64,000 nucleotides of DNA from Variovorax boronicumulans (GTDB lineage: Bacteria > Pseudomonadota > Gammaproteobacteria > Burkholderiales > Burkholderiaceae_C): NCBI RefSeq assembly GCF_030812215.1, contig NZ_JAUSSG010000002.1, forward strand, positions 310,001 to 374,000, in the 5' to 3' direction. The translations under genes and the position numbers were made by a program. Every line of letters begins with the position of its first letter. Positions within the stretch are counted from its first letter, which is position 1. Shown here piece by piece: positions 52,884 through 60,933 of this stretch. The notes below the pieces were generated by a model that did not search any database, was not told where the DNA came from, and was given only the letters and a program-made list of their open reading frames with translations.

Positions 52884-53378
52884 ATGCCCACCACCAAGCG
52901 CGCACAACCCGATGCCTGCAGCCTGCTCGACACCGACCACAAGAACGTCAAGAAGATGTTCACCGCCTACGAAGAACTCATGGAGTCCAAGGCCGCCAGC
53001 GCCACGGACAAGAAGCGCGAGTTGGCCAACCAGATCTGCATGGAGCTGACCGTGCATGCGCAGATCGAGGAAGAAATCTTCTACCCCGCCGTGCGCGAGG
53101 CGATCAAGGAAACCGACCTGCTCGACGAAGCCGAAGTCGAGCACGCCACGGCCAAGGATCTCATCGCGCAGATCCAGGACGCGACCGACGTCGACGACAT
53201 GTTCGACGCCAAGGTCAAGGTGCTGGGCGAATACATCGACCACCACGTGAAGGAAGAGCGCAACGAGATGTTCCCCAAGGCCCGTGCCGCCAAGGGGCTG
53301 GACCTCGTGGCCATGCGCGAGCAGCTCGCGGCGCGCAAGGAAGAGCTGATGGGCGAACTGATGGGCGAGCCAGCCTGA
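52884..53378 (+). CDS. hemerythrin domain-containing protein
   Basis: A 164-residue four-helix protein. Iron-binding residues lie in LLDTDHKNVKKMF, LTVHAQIEEEIFYPAVRE, VEHATAKDLI and YIDHHVKEERNEMFPKA. The fold binds a di-iron centre and can sense or store O2 or NO. CAGGAG precedes the ATG. A strong stem-loop follows. Confidence 0.88.
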   Translation: MPTTKRAQPDACSLLDTDHKNVKKMFTAYEELMESKAASATDKKRELANQICMELTVHAQIEEEIFYPAVREAIKETDLLDEAEVEHATAKDLIAQIQDATDVDDMFDAKVKVLGEYIDHHVKEERNEMFPKARAAKGLDLVAMREQLAARKEELMGELMGEPA

Positions 53379-53386
53379 GCCACGGC

Positions 53387-53420
53387 GTCGTCCGGCGCCC
53401 GGATGTCGGCGCCGGACGAC
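53387..53420 (+). terminator. 13-bp stem-loop after the hemerythrin gene
   Basis: GTCGTCCGGCGCC (53387-53399), loop CGGATGTC, GGCGCCGGACGAC (53408-53420): a perfect stem directly after the stop. No T run follows, so it is a GC-type terminator or an mRNA end-stabilising hairpin. A second small dyad CACGG...CCGTG lies just after it. Confidence 0.55.
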
Positions 53421-53513
53421 ACGGGCGCGCGCCGTGTGTCCTCACGCAGGCGCCGCGCGACGCTCTACGGTGGTTCCAGACGTCACCCAACCAAGGAACC
53501 AAGGAGAACCACC

Positions 53514-54014
53514 ATGACCGCCACCACCGGAAACACCAGCAAGCTCTGGGAGCTGATCAAGGACACCCGCTTCGGCATGCTCACGCACCGCCACGCCGAC
53601 GGCCAGTTGCACAGCCACCCGCTGACCACGCAGAACAAGGATGTCGATGAAAACGCGACGCTCTATTTCTTCGTCCCGAAGGATGGAGAGATCGCGCGGC
53701 ACGTCGTGACCGACCCGACCGTGAACGTCTCCTACGCCAACACCGACGATGACAGCTACGTCTCCGTCTCGGGCCATGCGGCGCTGCTGGAAGACCCCGC
53801 GAAGAAGCAAGCGCTCTTCACCAAGATGGCCAAGGCCTGGTTCCCTGACGGTCCGACCGACCCCAACCTGGGCCTCCTCGCAGTGAGCGTGCTGCGCGCC
53901 GAATACTGGGACGTGGGCGACAGCAAGATGGTCCAGCTGTTCAAGATGGCCAAGGCGGCCGTCACCGGCAAGACGCCCGACCTGGGCGAGCACAAGAAGG
54001 TCGCCGTTTCCTGA
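53514..54014 (+). CDS. pyridoxamine 5'-phosphate oxidase-like (general stress protein 26 type) protein
   Basis: A 166-residue flavin split-barrel protein. LWELIKDTRFGMLTHRHADGQLHSHPLTTQ is the first strand set, LYFFVPKDGEIARHV and VNVSYANTDDDSYVSVSGHAAL follow. Members of this stress-protein group bind FMN or F420-like cofactors. AAGGAGAA precedes the start. The stop overlaps the next start by 1 bp (TGATG), indicating coupling. Confidence 0.82.
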   Translation: MTATTGNTSKLWELIKDTRFGMLTHRHADGQLHSHPLTTQNKDVDENATLYFFVPKDGEIARHVVTDPTVNVSYANTDDDSYVSVSGHAALLEDPAKKQALFTKMAKAWFPDGPTDPNLGLLAVSVLRAEYWDVGDSKMVQLFKMAKAAVTGKTPDLGEHKKVAVS

Positions 54015-56236
54015 TGCGTGCAGTGCTGACGACGACGCCGGCACCGCACCGCTGGCAATTCATCCGGGTCGGGGGCGCCGACCAGGTCATCTTTCGCACA
54101 GGCGAAGACATCGCCCGCCTCGGCGAGTTGGACCAGAAGCTGTGGGTCGCCCTCGCCTGCCCGACGCGCGGCATCGACTTCGATGCGCGCACGCTGGACC
54201 TCATCGATGCCGATGGCGACGGGCGCGTGCGGCCGCCCGAAGTGGTCGCGGCCTGCGAATGGGTGTGCGCGCGGCTGCGCAACCCGGACGTGCTGCTCGA
54301 GGGCAGCGATGTGCTGACGCTGGACGATCTGGACGCGGACAACGCCGATGGCGCGCGGCTGATCGAAGAGGCGCGCCGCCTGCTGCAGATCCAGGGCAAG
54401 CCTGATTCGGCCACGCTCACGCTGGCCGACATCGCCGACCGCGGCGAGCTGCTGTCCGCGATGCGCTTCAACGGCGACGGCGTGATCACATCCGAGACGG
54501 CGCAGAGCGACGCCTTGGGTGCAACGGTTGCAGAGATCATGCGCACCCACGGCAGCGTGCCCGACCGGCACAAGGAAACACCGGGCGTCGATCGCGCGCG
54601 CATTGAAGCCTTCTTTGCCGAAGTGCAGGCTGCGCGCGACTGGCACGCCAAGGCCGACGCGAACGACAAGACGCTGATGCCGCTCGGCGAGCCCACGCTG
54701 GCCGCCGCCGACACCACGCGCAAGGTGCAGGCCAAGCTCGACGACTACTTCGCGCGCTGCCGCGTCGCCGCCTTCGACGCGCAGGCCATGACGGCGCTGA
54801 ACCCCTCGCCCGAAGCCTATGACGCGCTGGGCGCGAACAGGCTCGACCTGAGCGCCGACCCGATTGCCGACCTGCCGCTCGCACCCGTCACGCCGCGCTG
54901 CGTGCTGCCGCTGCACGGCAACCGCATCAACCCCGCGTGGGCCGGAGACATCGCCGCGTTCGCCGAGCGTGCCGTCGCGCCGCTGCTGGGCGCGCGCGAC
55001 GAACTCTCGGAGACGGAATGGCAGGCCGTCAAGCAGCAGCTCGCACCGCTGCAGGCGCTGATGGCCGAGCGGCCCGACAACGCCGCCGCCGCGCTGTCGC
55101 TCACGCAACTCGACGCTTTCCTGCAGACGCGCGAGCCCCTGCTCGCGCTTCTTCATGACGACGAAGCCGCCGAGACGCACAACAACCTGCTCGTCGACCT
55201 GGAGAAGCTGATCCGGCTGCAGCGCGACCTGGTGGTGCTGCTCAACAACTTCGTGTCGTTCAAGGCCTTCTACCGGCGCGAGGGCGCGATCTTCCAGGCC
55301 GGCACGCTCTACCTGGACGGCCGCAGCTGCGAGCTCACGGTGCAGGTGCAGGACACGGCCAGGCACGCCGTGCTGGCGGGTCTGGCGAAGACCTGCCTCG
55401 CGTACTGCGACTGCACGCGGCAGGGACAGAAGATGAGCATCGTCGCGGCCTTCACCGCGGGCGACATCGACTTCCTGTTCGTGGGCCGCAACGGCGTCTT
55501 CTACGACCGCCAGGGTCGCGACTGGGACGCCACCATCACCAAGCTGATCGAGAACCCGACCAGCGTGGCGCAGGCCTTCTTCGCGCCCTACAAGAAGTTC
55601 GTGCGGGTGATCGAGGAGCAGGTCGCCAAGCGCGCGGCCGCCAGCGACGCCGCCGGCCAGGGCACGCTGACGAGCTTTGCGTCCAGGCTCACGACTGCCG
55701 ACCAGGCCGCAGCGGGCGCGGCCAAGACGCCCGCTGCAGTGCCTCGCACCGCCGGCCGCGTGGACGTCGGCACCGTGGCCGCCATCGGCGTCGCGCTCGG
55801 GAGCATCAGCGCGGTGCTGGTCGCCATCTTCGGCAAGTTCGTCGACCTGGGGCAGTGGATACCGGTGGCGCTCATCGGCATTGTCGCGGCGATCTCCGGG
55901 CCGAGCATGCTGATCGCCTGGCTCAAGCTGCGCCAGCGCAGCCTCGGGCCCATCCTGGATGCGAGCGGCTGGGCCATCAACGGGCGCATGAAGGTCAACG
56001 TGCGGCTGGGCGGCATGCTGTCTCAGACCGCTCGTGTGCCGCCGGGCGCGCGGCGGGTGGCGCGCGATCCGTACCGCGAACGGCACGGCACCACCGGCGT
56101 CGCCGCGGCGGTGGTGCTGGCACTGGCGTTCGTCGTGCTGGCCTGGCGCATGGACTGGCTGGACCACCGGCTGCCCGCCGCGCTGCAGCACTCGCCGACC
56201 GCAGCAGCGGCGGTGCCGTCGACGCCGTCGTCCTAG
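54014..56236 (+). CDS. EF-hand-containing membrane protein of unknown function
   Basis: A 740-residue protein. An EF-hand loop DADGDGRVRPPE lies at 65-76, and a weaker one (NGDGVITSE) near 153-161. The long middle is mostly helical (LLVDLEKLIRLQRDLVVLLNNFVSFKAFY). Near the C-terminus are three membrane helices (VAAIGVALGSISAVLVAIFG, VALIGIVAAISGPSMLIAW, VAAAVVLALAFVVLAW). There is no N-terminal signal. I do not recognise a described function. It is coupled to the stress protein upstream. Confidence 0.6.
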   Translation: MRAVLTTTPAPHRWQFIRVGGADQVIFRTGEDIARLGELDQKLWVALACPTRGIDFDARTLDLIDADGDGRVRPPEVVAACEWVCARLRNPDVLLEGSDVLTLDDLDADNADGARLIEEARRLLQIQGKPDSATLTLADIADRGELLSAMRFNGDGVITSETAQSDALGATVAEIMRTHGSVPDRHKETPGVDRARIEAFFAEVQAARDWHAKADANDKTLMPLGEPTLAAADTTRKVQAKLDDYFARCRVAAFDAQAMTALNPSPEAYDALGANRLDLSADPIADLPLAPVTPRCVLPLHGNRINPAWAGDIAAFAERAVAPLLGARDELSETEWQAVKQQLAPLQALMAERPDNAAAALSLTQLDAFLQTREPLLALLHDDEAAETHNNLLVDLEKLIRLQRDLVVLLNNFVSFKAFYRREGAIFQAGTLYLDGRSCELTVQVQDTARHAVLAGLAKTCLAYCDCTRQGQKMSIVAAFTAGDIDFLFVGRNGVFYDRQGRDWDATITKLIENPTSVAQAFFAPYKKFVRVIEEQVAKRAAASDAAGQGTLTSFASRLTTADQAAAGAAKTPAAVPRTAGRVDVGTVAAIGVALGSISAVLVAIFGKFVDLGQWIPVALIGIVAAISGPSMLIAWLKLRQRSLGPILDASGWAINGRMKVNVRLGGMLSQTARVPPGARRVARDPYRERHGTTGVAAAVVLALAFVVLAWRMDWLDHRLPAALQHSPTAAAAVPSTPSS

Positions 56237-56259
56237 CGCCCGGCGGGTTGAAAACGCGC

Positions 56260-56308
56260 GGGAGCGCCGCCATTTCTTTCGGACTTGCCGACCGAAAGAG
56301 GCGCTCCC
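56260..56308 (+). promoter_or_regulatory. long hairpin enclosing the ribosome binding site of the HtrA-like gene
   Basis: GGGAGCGCC (56260-56268) pairs with GGCGCTCCC (56300-56308), and TCTTTCGG (56275-56282) with CCGAAAGA (56292-56299); a 6-nt bulge lies on one side and the loop is ACTTGCCGA. The hairpin ends at the base before the ATG at 56309, and the only Shine-Dalgarno-like run, AAGAGG (56296-56301), is inside the stem. No T run follows. Confidence 0.65.
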
Positions 56309-57265
56309 ATGGGCTCACGCGACGAATTCCTTCTCGACTCCTACTCCGCCACCGTCACCCAGGTGGCCCACACCGCCAGCGCGGCCGTCGCGCACATCAA
56401 GGTCCGAAAGCAGCCGCAGCGCGGCAATGCCGGCGGCCAGGGCAGCGGCTCCGGCTTTCTCTTCACGCCCGATGGCTTTGCGCTCACGAACGCACACGTG
56501 GTCGAGGGCGCGAGCGAGCTGCGCGCGGCCTTCGTCGACGGCACCGAGAGCACCGCCCGGCTCGTCGGCATCGACGCATCGACCGACATCGCGGTGCTGC
56601 GCTTCGAGTCGCACCCGAGCGCGTTCCTGCCGCTCGGGAGTTCGGCGGGCCTGCAGCCGGGCCAGCTGGCCGTGGCGGTGGGCAACCCGCTGGGCTTCGA
56701 TTTCACCGTGACCGCCGGCATCGTGAGCGCGCTGGGCCGCAGCCTCCCCTCGCGCGGCGGCCGGATGATCGAGGACGTGATCCAGACCGACGTGGCGCTG
56801 AACCCCGGCAACTCGGGCGGCCCGCTGCTGGACAGCAGCTCGCAGGTCATCGGCGTGAACACGGCGGTGATTCCGTCGGCGCAGGGCCTGAGCTTCGCGG
56901 TGGCGATCGACACGGCGCGCTGGGTGGCCGGCGAGCTGATGCGCCATGGCGCGGTGCGGCGCGGCAAGCTGGGCGTGCAGTGCGCGGCCGTCGCGCTGCC
57001 GCGGCGCTGGGTGCGCGAGAACGACTGGCCGGTCGCGACCGGCGTGCGGGTCGTCGACGTGGTGGCCGGCTCGGCCGCGGCGCGGGACGGCCTGCGCAGC
57101 GGCGACATCCTGGTCGGCTGCGACGGCACGCCGCTCGCGCAGTTGTCGGACCTGCTCAAGCGGCTGGCGGGCGAAGGCTACGGACGCCCGCTGCTGCTCA
57201 AGCTCTTGCGGCCGGTGGCGGGAACGCTGACACCGTTCTATCTGACGGTGTCTCCCGGCGGTTAG
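56309..57265 (+). CDS. HtrA/Do-type S1C serine protease without signal peptide
   Basis: A 318-residue protein: trypsin-like domain with the triad H63 (LTNAHVV), D93 (STDIAVL) and S169 (GNSGGPLL), then one PDZ domain from about 215 (VVDVVAGSAAARDGLRSGDILVGCDGTPL). No signal peptide or membrane anchor is seen, so it should be cytoplasmic, unusual for HtrA. Its start is buried in a hairpin. A TTG at 56285 in frame is a less likely start. Confidence 0.85.
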   Translation: MGSRDEFLLDSYSATVTQVAHTASAAVAHIKVRKQPQRGNAGGQGSGSGFLFTPDGFALTNAHVVEGASELRAAFVDGTESTARLVGIDASTDIAVLRFESHPSAFLPLGSSAGLQPGQLAVAVGNPLGFDFTVTAGIVSALGRSLPSRGGRMIEDVIQTDVALNPGNSGGPLLDSSSQVIGVNTAVIPSAQGLSFAVAIDTARWVAGELMRHGAVRRGKLGVQCAAVALPRRWVRENDWPVATGVRVVDVVAGSAAARDGLRSGDILVGCDGTPLAQLSDLLKRLAGEGYGRPLLLKLLRPVAGTLTPFYLTVSPGG

Positions 57266-57274
57266 CGCTGCCGC

Positions 57275-58324
57275 TCAGAACCGGTCCACGTCGATCACCG
57301 CCTGCGCGAAGGCCTCGGGCGCCTCCTGCGGCAGGTTGTGGCCGATGCCGCCCTGCAGCGTGCGGTGCGCGTACTTGCCGGTGAACTTGTTGCGGTACTT
57401 CGACGGATCGAGGAAGGGCGCGCCATTGGCATCGCCTTCGAGCGTGATCGTGGGCACGCCGATGGCCGGGGCCGTGGCGAGCCGCTTCTCCAGTTCGTCG
57501 TACCGCGCCTCGCCCGGAGCGAGGCTCAGGCGCCAGCGGTAGTTGTGCATCACGATGGCGACGTGGTCGGGGTTGTCGAACGACGCGGCGCTGCGCTCGA
57601 AGGTGGTGGTATCGAACTTCCACTTCGGCGATGCCGTCTCCCAGATGAGCTTGGCGAACTCGCGCCGGTACTGGGCATAGCCCGCCTGGCCGCGCTCGGT
57701 CGTGAAGTAGTACTGGTACCACCAGTCGAACTCGGCCTTGGGCGGCAGCGGCTTCTTGCCGGCTTCCAGGTTGGTCATGAGGTAGCCGCTTACGGAAACC
57801 AGCGACTTGCAGCGCTCCGGCCACAGCACCGCCAGGATGCAGGCGGTGCGCGCGCCCCAGTCGAAGCCGGCGATGCTGGCCTTCTGGATCTTGAGCGCGT
57901 CCATGAGGGCAATGATGTCGAGCGCCACCGCCGACTGCTGGGCATTGCGCACGGTGCTGTCCGAGAGAAAGCGCGTGGAGCCGTGGCCGCGCAGGTGCGG
58001 AACGATCACCCGGTACCCCGCCGCAGCCAGGATGGGCGCGACGTCGACGAAGCTGTGGATGTCGTAGGGCCAGCCGTGCAGAAGAATGGCGACCGGGCCG
58101 TCGGCCGGGCCGGCTTCGGCATAGCCGATGTTCAGGAGCCCCGCATCGATCTGCTTGATGGCCGCGAACGAGGTGTTGCCTCCGGTCCTGCCCGGCGACG
58201 GTGCCGGCTTCGAGGCGACGGTCTGCGCGCCGGCGCTCCCCATGACGCCGAACTGCGCGGCGGTGATCGTTGCGGCTGCCGCACCGAAAAAGATGCGGCG
58301 GTGGCGGTTGATTTCTTCGGACAT
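57275..58324 (-). CDS. exported alpha/beta hydrolase (epoxide hydrolase-like)
   Basis: A 349-residue protein. The N-terminus NRHRRIFFGAAAATITAAQFGVMGSAGAQ looks like a twin-arginine signal. The hydrolase core has HGWPYDIHSF (HGxP oxyanion motif), GFDWGAR with an aspartate nucleophile, and GGIGHNLPQEAP with the catalytic His. An Asp nucleophile points to epoxide hydrolase or dehalogenase chemistry. The start at 58324 follows GGAGAAACCG. Confidence 0.8.
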   Translation of the reverse strand: MSEEINRHRRIFFGAAAATITAAQFGVMGSAGAQTVASKPAPSPGRTGGNTSFAAIKQIDAGLLNIGYAEAGPADGPVAILLHGWPYDIHSFVDVAPILAAAGYRVIVPHLRGHGSTRFLSDSTVRNAQQSAVALDIIALMDALKIQKASIAGFDWGARTACILAVLWPERCKSLVSVSGYLMTNLEAGKKPLPPKAEFDWWYQYYFTTERGQAGYAQYRREFAKLIWETASPKWKFDTTTFERSAASFDNPDHVAIVMHNYRWRLSLAPGEARYDELEKRLATAPAIGVPTITLEGDANGAPFLDPSKYRNKFTGKYAHRTLQGGIGHNLPQEAPEAFAQAVIDVDRF

Positions 58325-58495
58325 CGGTTTCTCCATTGCGTTTGCGATGGAGTCAGTGGAACCGCGCGGTGTATCTGCGATGTGTCCTCGAACCGGGGGA
58401 TTTGAATGCCCGTGTACGCAGCGGGCGGGTAGATACAGTGGGCTACAAAACTTGCGGGCCGCGTTGCACAGGCCCGGGGGATTCGGCGTCAGGCG

Positions 58496-58726
58496 TCAGG
58501 TGCCGGGCTTCGAGTTCCGCTCGCGGATGAAGTGGCCGACCCGGAGCCTGACGCGCTCCATGGCAGCGTCCAGGCTGCTTTGCGGGGTGATCACGAGCAC
58601 CCATCGGGGATCGCCGCCGAAGCTCAGGCTTGCCATGCCGACATAGCTCCCGGCGGGTGTCTGCGTGAGCTTGAAGGAGCCGGTCCAGTGCTCCGGCAGG
58701 TCGATGGCAAAGGGGGTTGCTTTCAT
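58496..58726 (-). CDS. small hypothetical protein, paralogue of the 48579 gene
   Basis: A 76-residue protein: FAIDLPEHWTGSFKLTQTPAGSYVGMASL and WVLVITPQSSLDAAMERVRLRVGHFIRE. It aligns without gaps to the protein at 48579-48848 over about 70 residues. The function is unknown. The gap from 58727 to 58972 holds no other gene I can support. Confidence 0.6.
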   Translation of the reverse strand: MKATPFAIDLPEHWTGSFKLTQTPAGSYVGMASLSFGGDPRWVLVITPQSSLDAAMERVRLRVGHFIRERNSKPGT

Positions 58727-58972
58727 ATGAGGGGGTCGAGGGTAGTGGCATGCCCCCGCGCCCCCAAGGAACTATTACCAGAGCGGCAATAAATTCAGCA
58801 GACCTGCTTGATTGCGGCCGGACTGAAATCGCATTCCATGCGCTGTTCGACATCGCACGCGGACACTGCCCGCGGTAGGAGCCCTCCCGCATCACAAAGC
58901 GCCATTGGCCCCCCGCATCCGTCACGGACGGCGCACACAATGGCACGCCTCACTGCACGAGCCCTCGCCCGC

Positions 58973-60679
58973 ATGACCCTCAACGACCTGTCGCCCCGTC
59001 TCGAACGAAATCTCTGCACGCTGGGCCTCAGCGCACTGGGCCTCAGTGCACTGCTCGCGCTGTCGGCCTGCACGGGCACCACCGAAGCCAAGCGCCAGGC
59101 CGACAACAGCACGCCGCCGCCCACCGACTGCACCGCCTGGGTCGGCGCCGACCGCAACGCGATGCTGCCCGGCTACCTGCTGCACCAAGGCCCCAAGGGC
59201 ACGGGCAGCACCGTCTGCGTGCCGCTGCTGCTCACGGCCAACCCCACGCCGAAGAGCTACGCGGGCGGCGACTATCACATCAGCGAATTCACCGACGACA
59301 AGCTCAAGGCCCGCTGGCGCGCCTGCAAGGAAGATGCGGCCTGCTTCAAGCGCATCAACGCGCAGATGCAGCGCTGGCTGCCGCCGAACAAGGAGCGCGC
59401 CACGCGCTCCACCGGCGTGGTCGATCCGTCGGGGAAGATCAATCCCGACGGGCAGGTCGACCTGAAGCAGATCCGCCGGCCCGCCTTCTTCGCGAAGGCG
59501 CCCTACCGCGAAGGCATTGCCGAAGCGGAAGGCCGCACCTACACGGTGGAGTTCACCGTGCCGCCCGATGCCTTCGAACGCATCGACCTCAAGAAGACCG
59601 GCGACATCAAGCTGCGCGGCTGGTACATCGAAGGCGCCGGCGTGGACGACGGCAAGGGCCACAAGGTGCGTGCGTTGGCGATCATGGCGCCGGGCGGCGG
59701 CGGGCAGCTCACGGCGATCCAGCATCCGGACGAAGTCTCCTACCGCATCGACGACAAAACGGGCAAGACGACGCCGGTGCAGTTCCCCAACGCCACCACC
59801 GAGACCATGGGCCAGCGCTGGTGGCGCGAGAACCTTCATGCGCTGAACCAGGCGGGTTTCGATGTGCTGGCCTACGACCGGCGTGGCGAAGGGATCTCGG
59901 GCGGGTTCAGCGACACCAACACGCTGGAGCAAGGCGAAGACGTGTTCCGCACGCTCGGCCAGCTGGAAGACGGCCGGGGCCTGCGCATGCTCACGCCCTC
60001 GGGCGAAGTGCTCGAAGGCACCGCCGCGCGCGGCCGGCTGCTGGCCGGCATGAAGGCCAACGAGATTCCGCTCCTGCTGGGCGGCTACTCGCGCGGCTCG
60101 ATGTCCACCGCCTGGGCGATGACCACCAACTACGTCGCCTCCTGCAGCTTCGACCTGCCGGAAGTGAACTGCGCCAAGCCCCGCGGTCTCCGGAACATCC
60201 GCGGCGCGATCCTGCTGTCGTCGTTCGCGAGCGGCGCAGGCTATGTGGGCGATGCGCCCGATCTCGCGGACCGCAACCTGTTCCTGGGCGGCATGGCGGC
60301 GGACCACCACATCCTTTTCTATCCGAACTCGGCCCCGCTCGCGGGCATGGACCGCTGGCCCTCCGCCTTCTTCGGCAAGGGCCTGTGGGACCGCGCGGAA
60401 ACGCTGGAGGGCACCGTCGCGGCCTACAACCGCATCCGCGGCGTGAAGGAAATCGTGCTGGCGCGCGGGCCGCATTCGATCGAGACCTGGCCCGAGTCCG
60501 ACCGCCGCTACCTGCGCGAGCGCATGGTGGCGTATGCGAAGGTGGCGGTGATCGGCGGGCGCACGGTGCCGGGTGCGCGGCCGTGGAAAGACTTCAAGGG
60601 GCTGGTGGCGACCACGCCGGATTCGTGGGAGCCGTCGTCGAAGCCGAAGACGACCACGCCACCTACACTGGCCCGATGA
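58973..60679 (+). CDS. alpha/beta hydrolase-fold lipoprotein
   Basis: About 568 residues. The lipobox is ALLALSAC, with C33 as the lipidated residue. The C-terminal half is a hydrolase: FDVLAYDRRGEGISGG, then GGYSRGSMSTAW with nucleophile S373, and LARGPHSIETWPE with the likely catalytic His. The N-terminal 200 residues are unfamiliar and carry two Cys (WRACKEDAACF). An upstream ATG at 58940 is possible. Its stop overlaps the next gene. Confidence 0.68.
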   Translation: MTLNDLSPRLERNLCTLGLSALGLSALLALSACTGTTEAKRQADNSTPPPTDCTAWVGADRNAMLPGYLLHQGPKGTGSTVCVPLLLTANPTPKSYAGGDYHISEFTDDKLKARWRACKEDAACFKRINAQMQRWLPPNKERATRSTGVVDPSGKINPDGQVDLKQIRRPAFFAKAPYREGIAEAEGRTYTVEFTVPPDAFERIDLKKTGDIKLRGWYIEGAGVDDGKGHKVRALAIMAPGGGGQLTAIQHPDEVSYRIDDKTGKTTPVQFPNATTETMGQRWWRENLHALNQAGFDVLAYDRRGEGISGGFSDTNTLEQGEDVFRTLGQLEDGRGLRMLTPSGEVLEGTAARGRLLAGMKANEIPLLLGGYSRGSMSTAWAMTTNYVASCSFDLPEVNCAKPRGLRNIRGAILLSSFASGAGYVGDAPDLADRNLFLGGMAADHHILFYPNSAPLAGMDRWPSAFFGKGLWDRAETLEGTVAAYNRIRGVKEIVLARGPHSIETWPESDRRYLRERMVAYAKVAVIGGRTVPGARPWKDFKGLVATTPDSWEPSSKPKTTTPPTLAR

Positions 60680-60921
60680 CCACCAAGTACCTGCTGCTCC
60701 CCTTCTGCGCACTCGTTCTCACGGCCTGCGCGCAACCCCAGCCACAGCCCGAGCCGCCCCGGGTCGGCATGGCGAACCCGGCGTCGGTCTACTGCCAGAA
60801 GCTCGGCGGCAAGACCCTCATGAAATCGAACGACAAGGGGCAGTACGGCATCTGCCAGTTGCCCGATGGCACGCAGATCGAAGAGTGGGCGCTGTATCGG
60901 CGGGATCACCCCGCGAAGTAG
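60676..60921 (+). CDS. DUF333 family lipoprotein
   Basis: An 81-residue lipoprotein (lipobox VLTAC). NPASVYCQKLGGKTLMKSNDKGQYGICQLPDGTQIEEWALYRRDH matches the DUF333 pattern with its two conserved cysteines. The ATG overlaps the preceding stop (ATGA). The role is unknown; the domain also occurs in hemolysin-annotated proteins. Confidence 0.85.
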   Translation: MTTKYLLLPFCALVLTACAQPQPQPEPPRVGMANPASVYCQKLGGKTLMKSNDKGQYGICQLPDGTQIEEWALYRRDHPAK

Positions 60922-60933
60922 AACGGCGCTTCG

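Noticed and set aside
56285-56308. TTG start for the HtrA-like gene
   Set aside because: It lies within the hairpin loop and has no ribosome binding site; the ATG at 56309 gives the better N-terminus.
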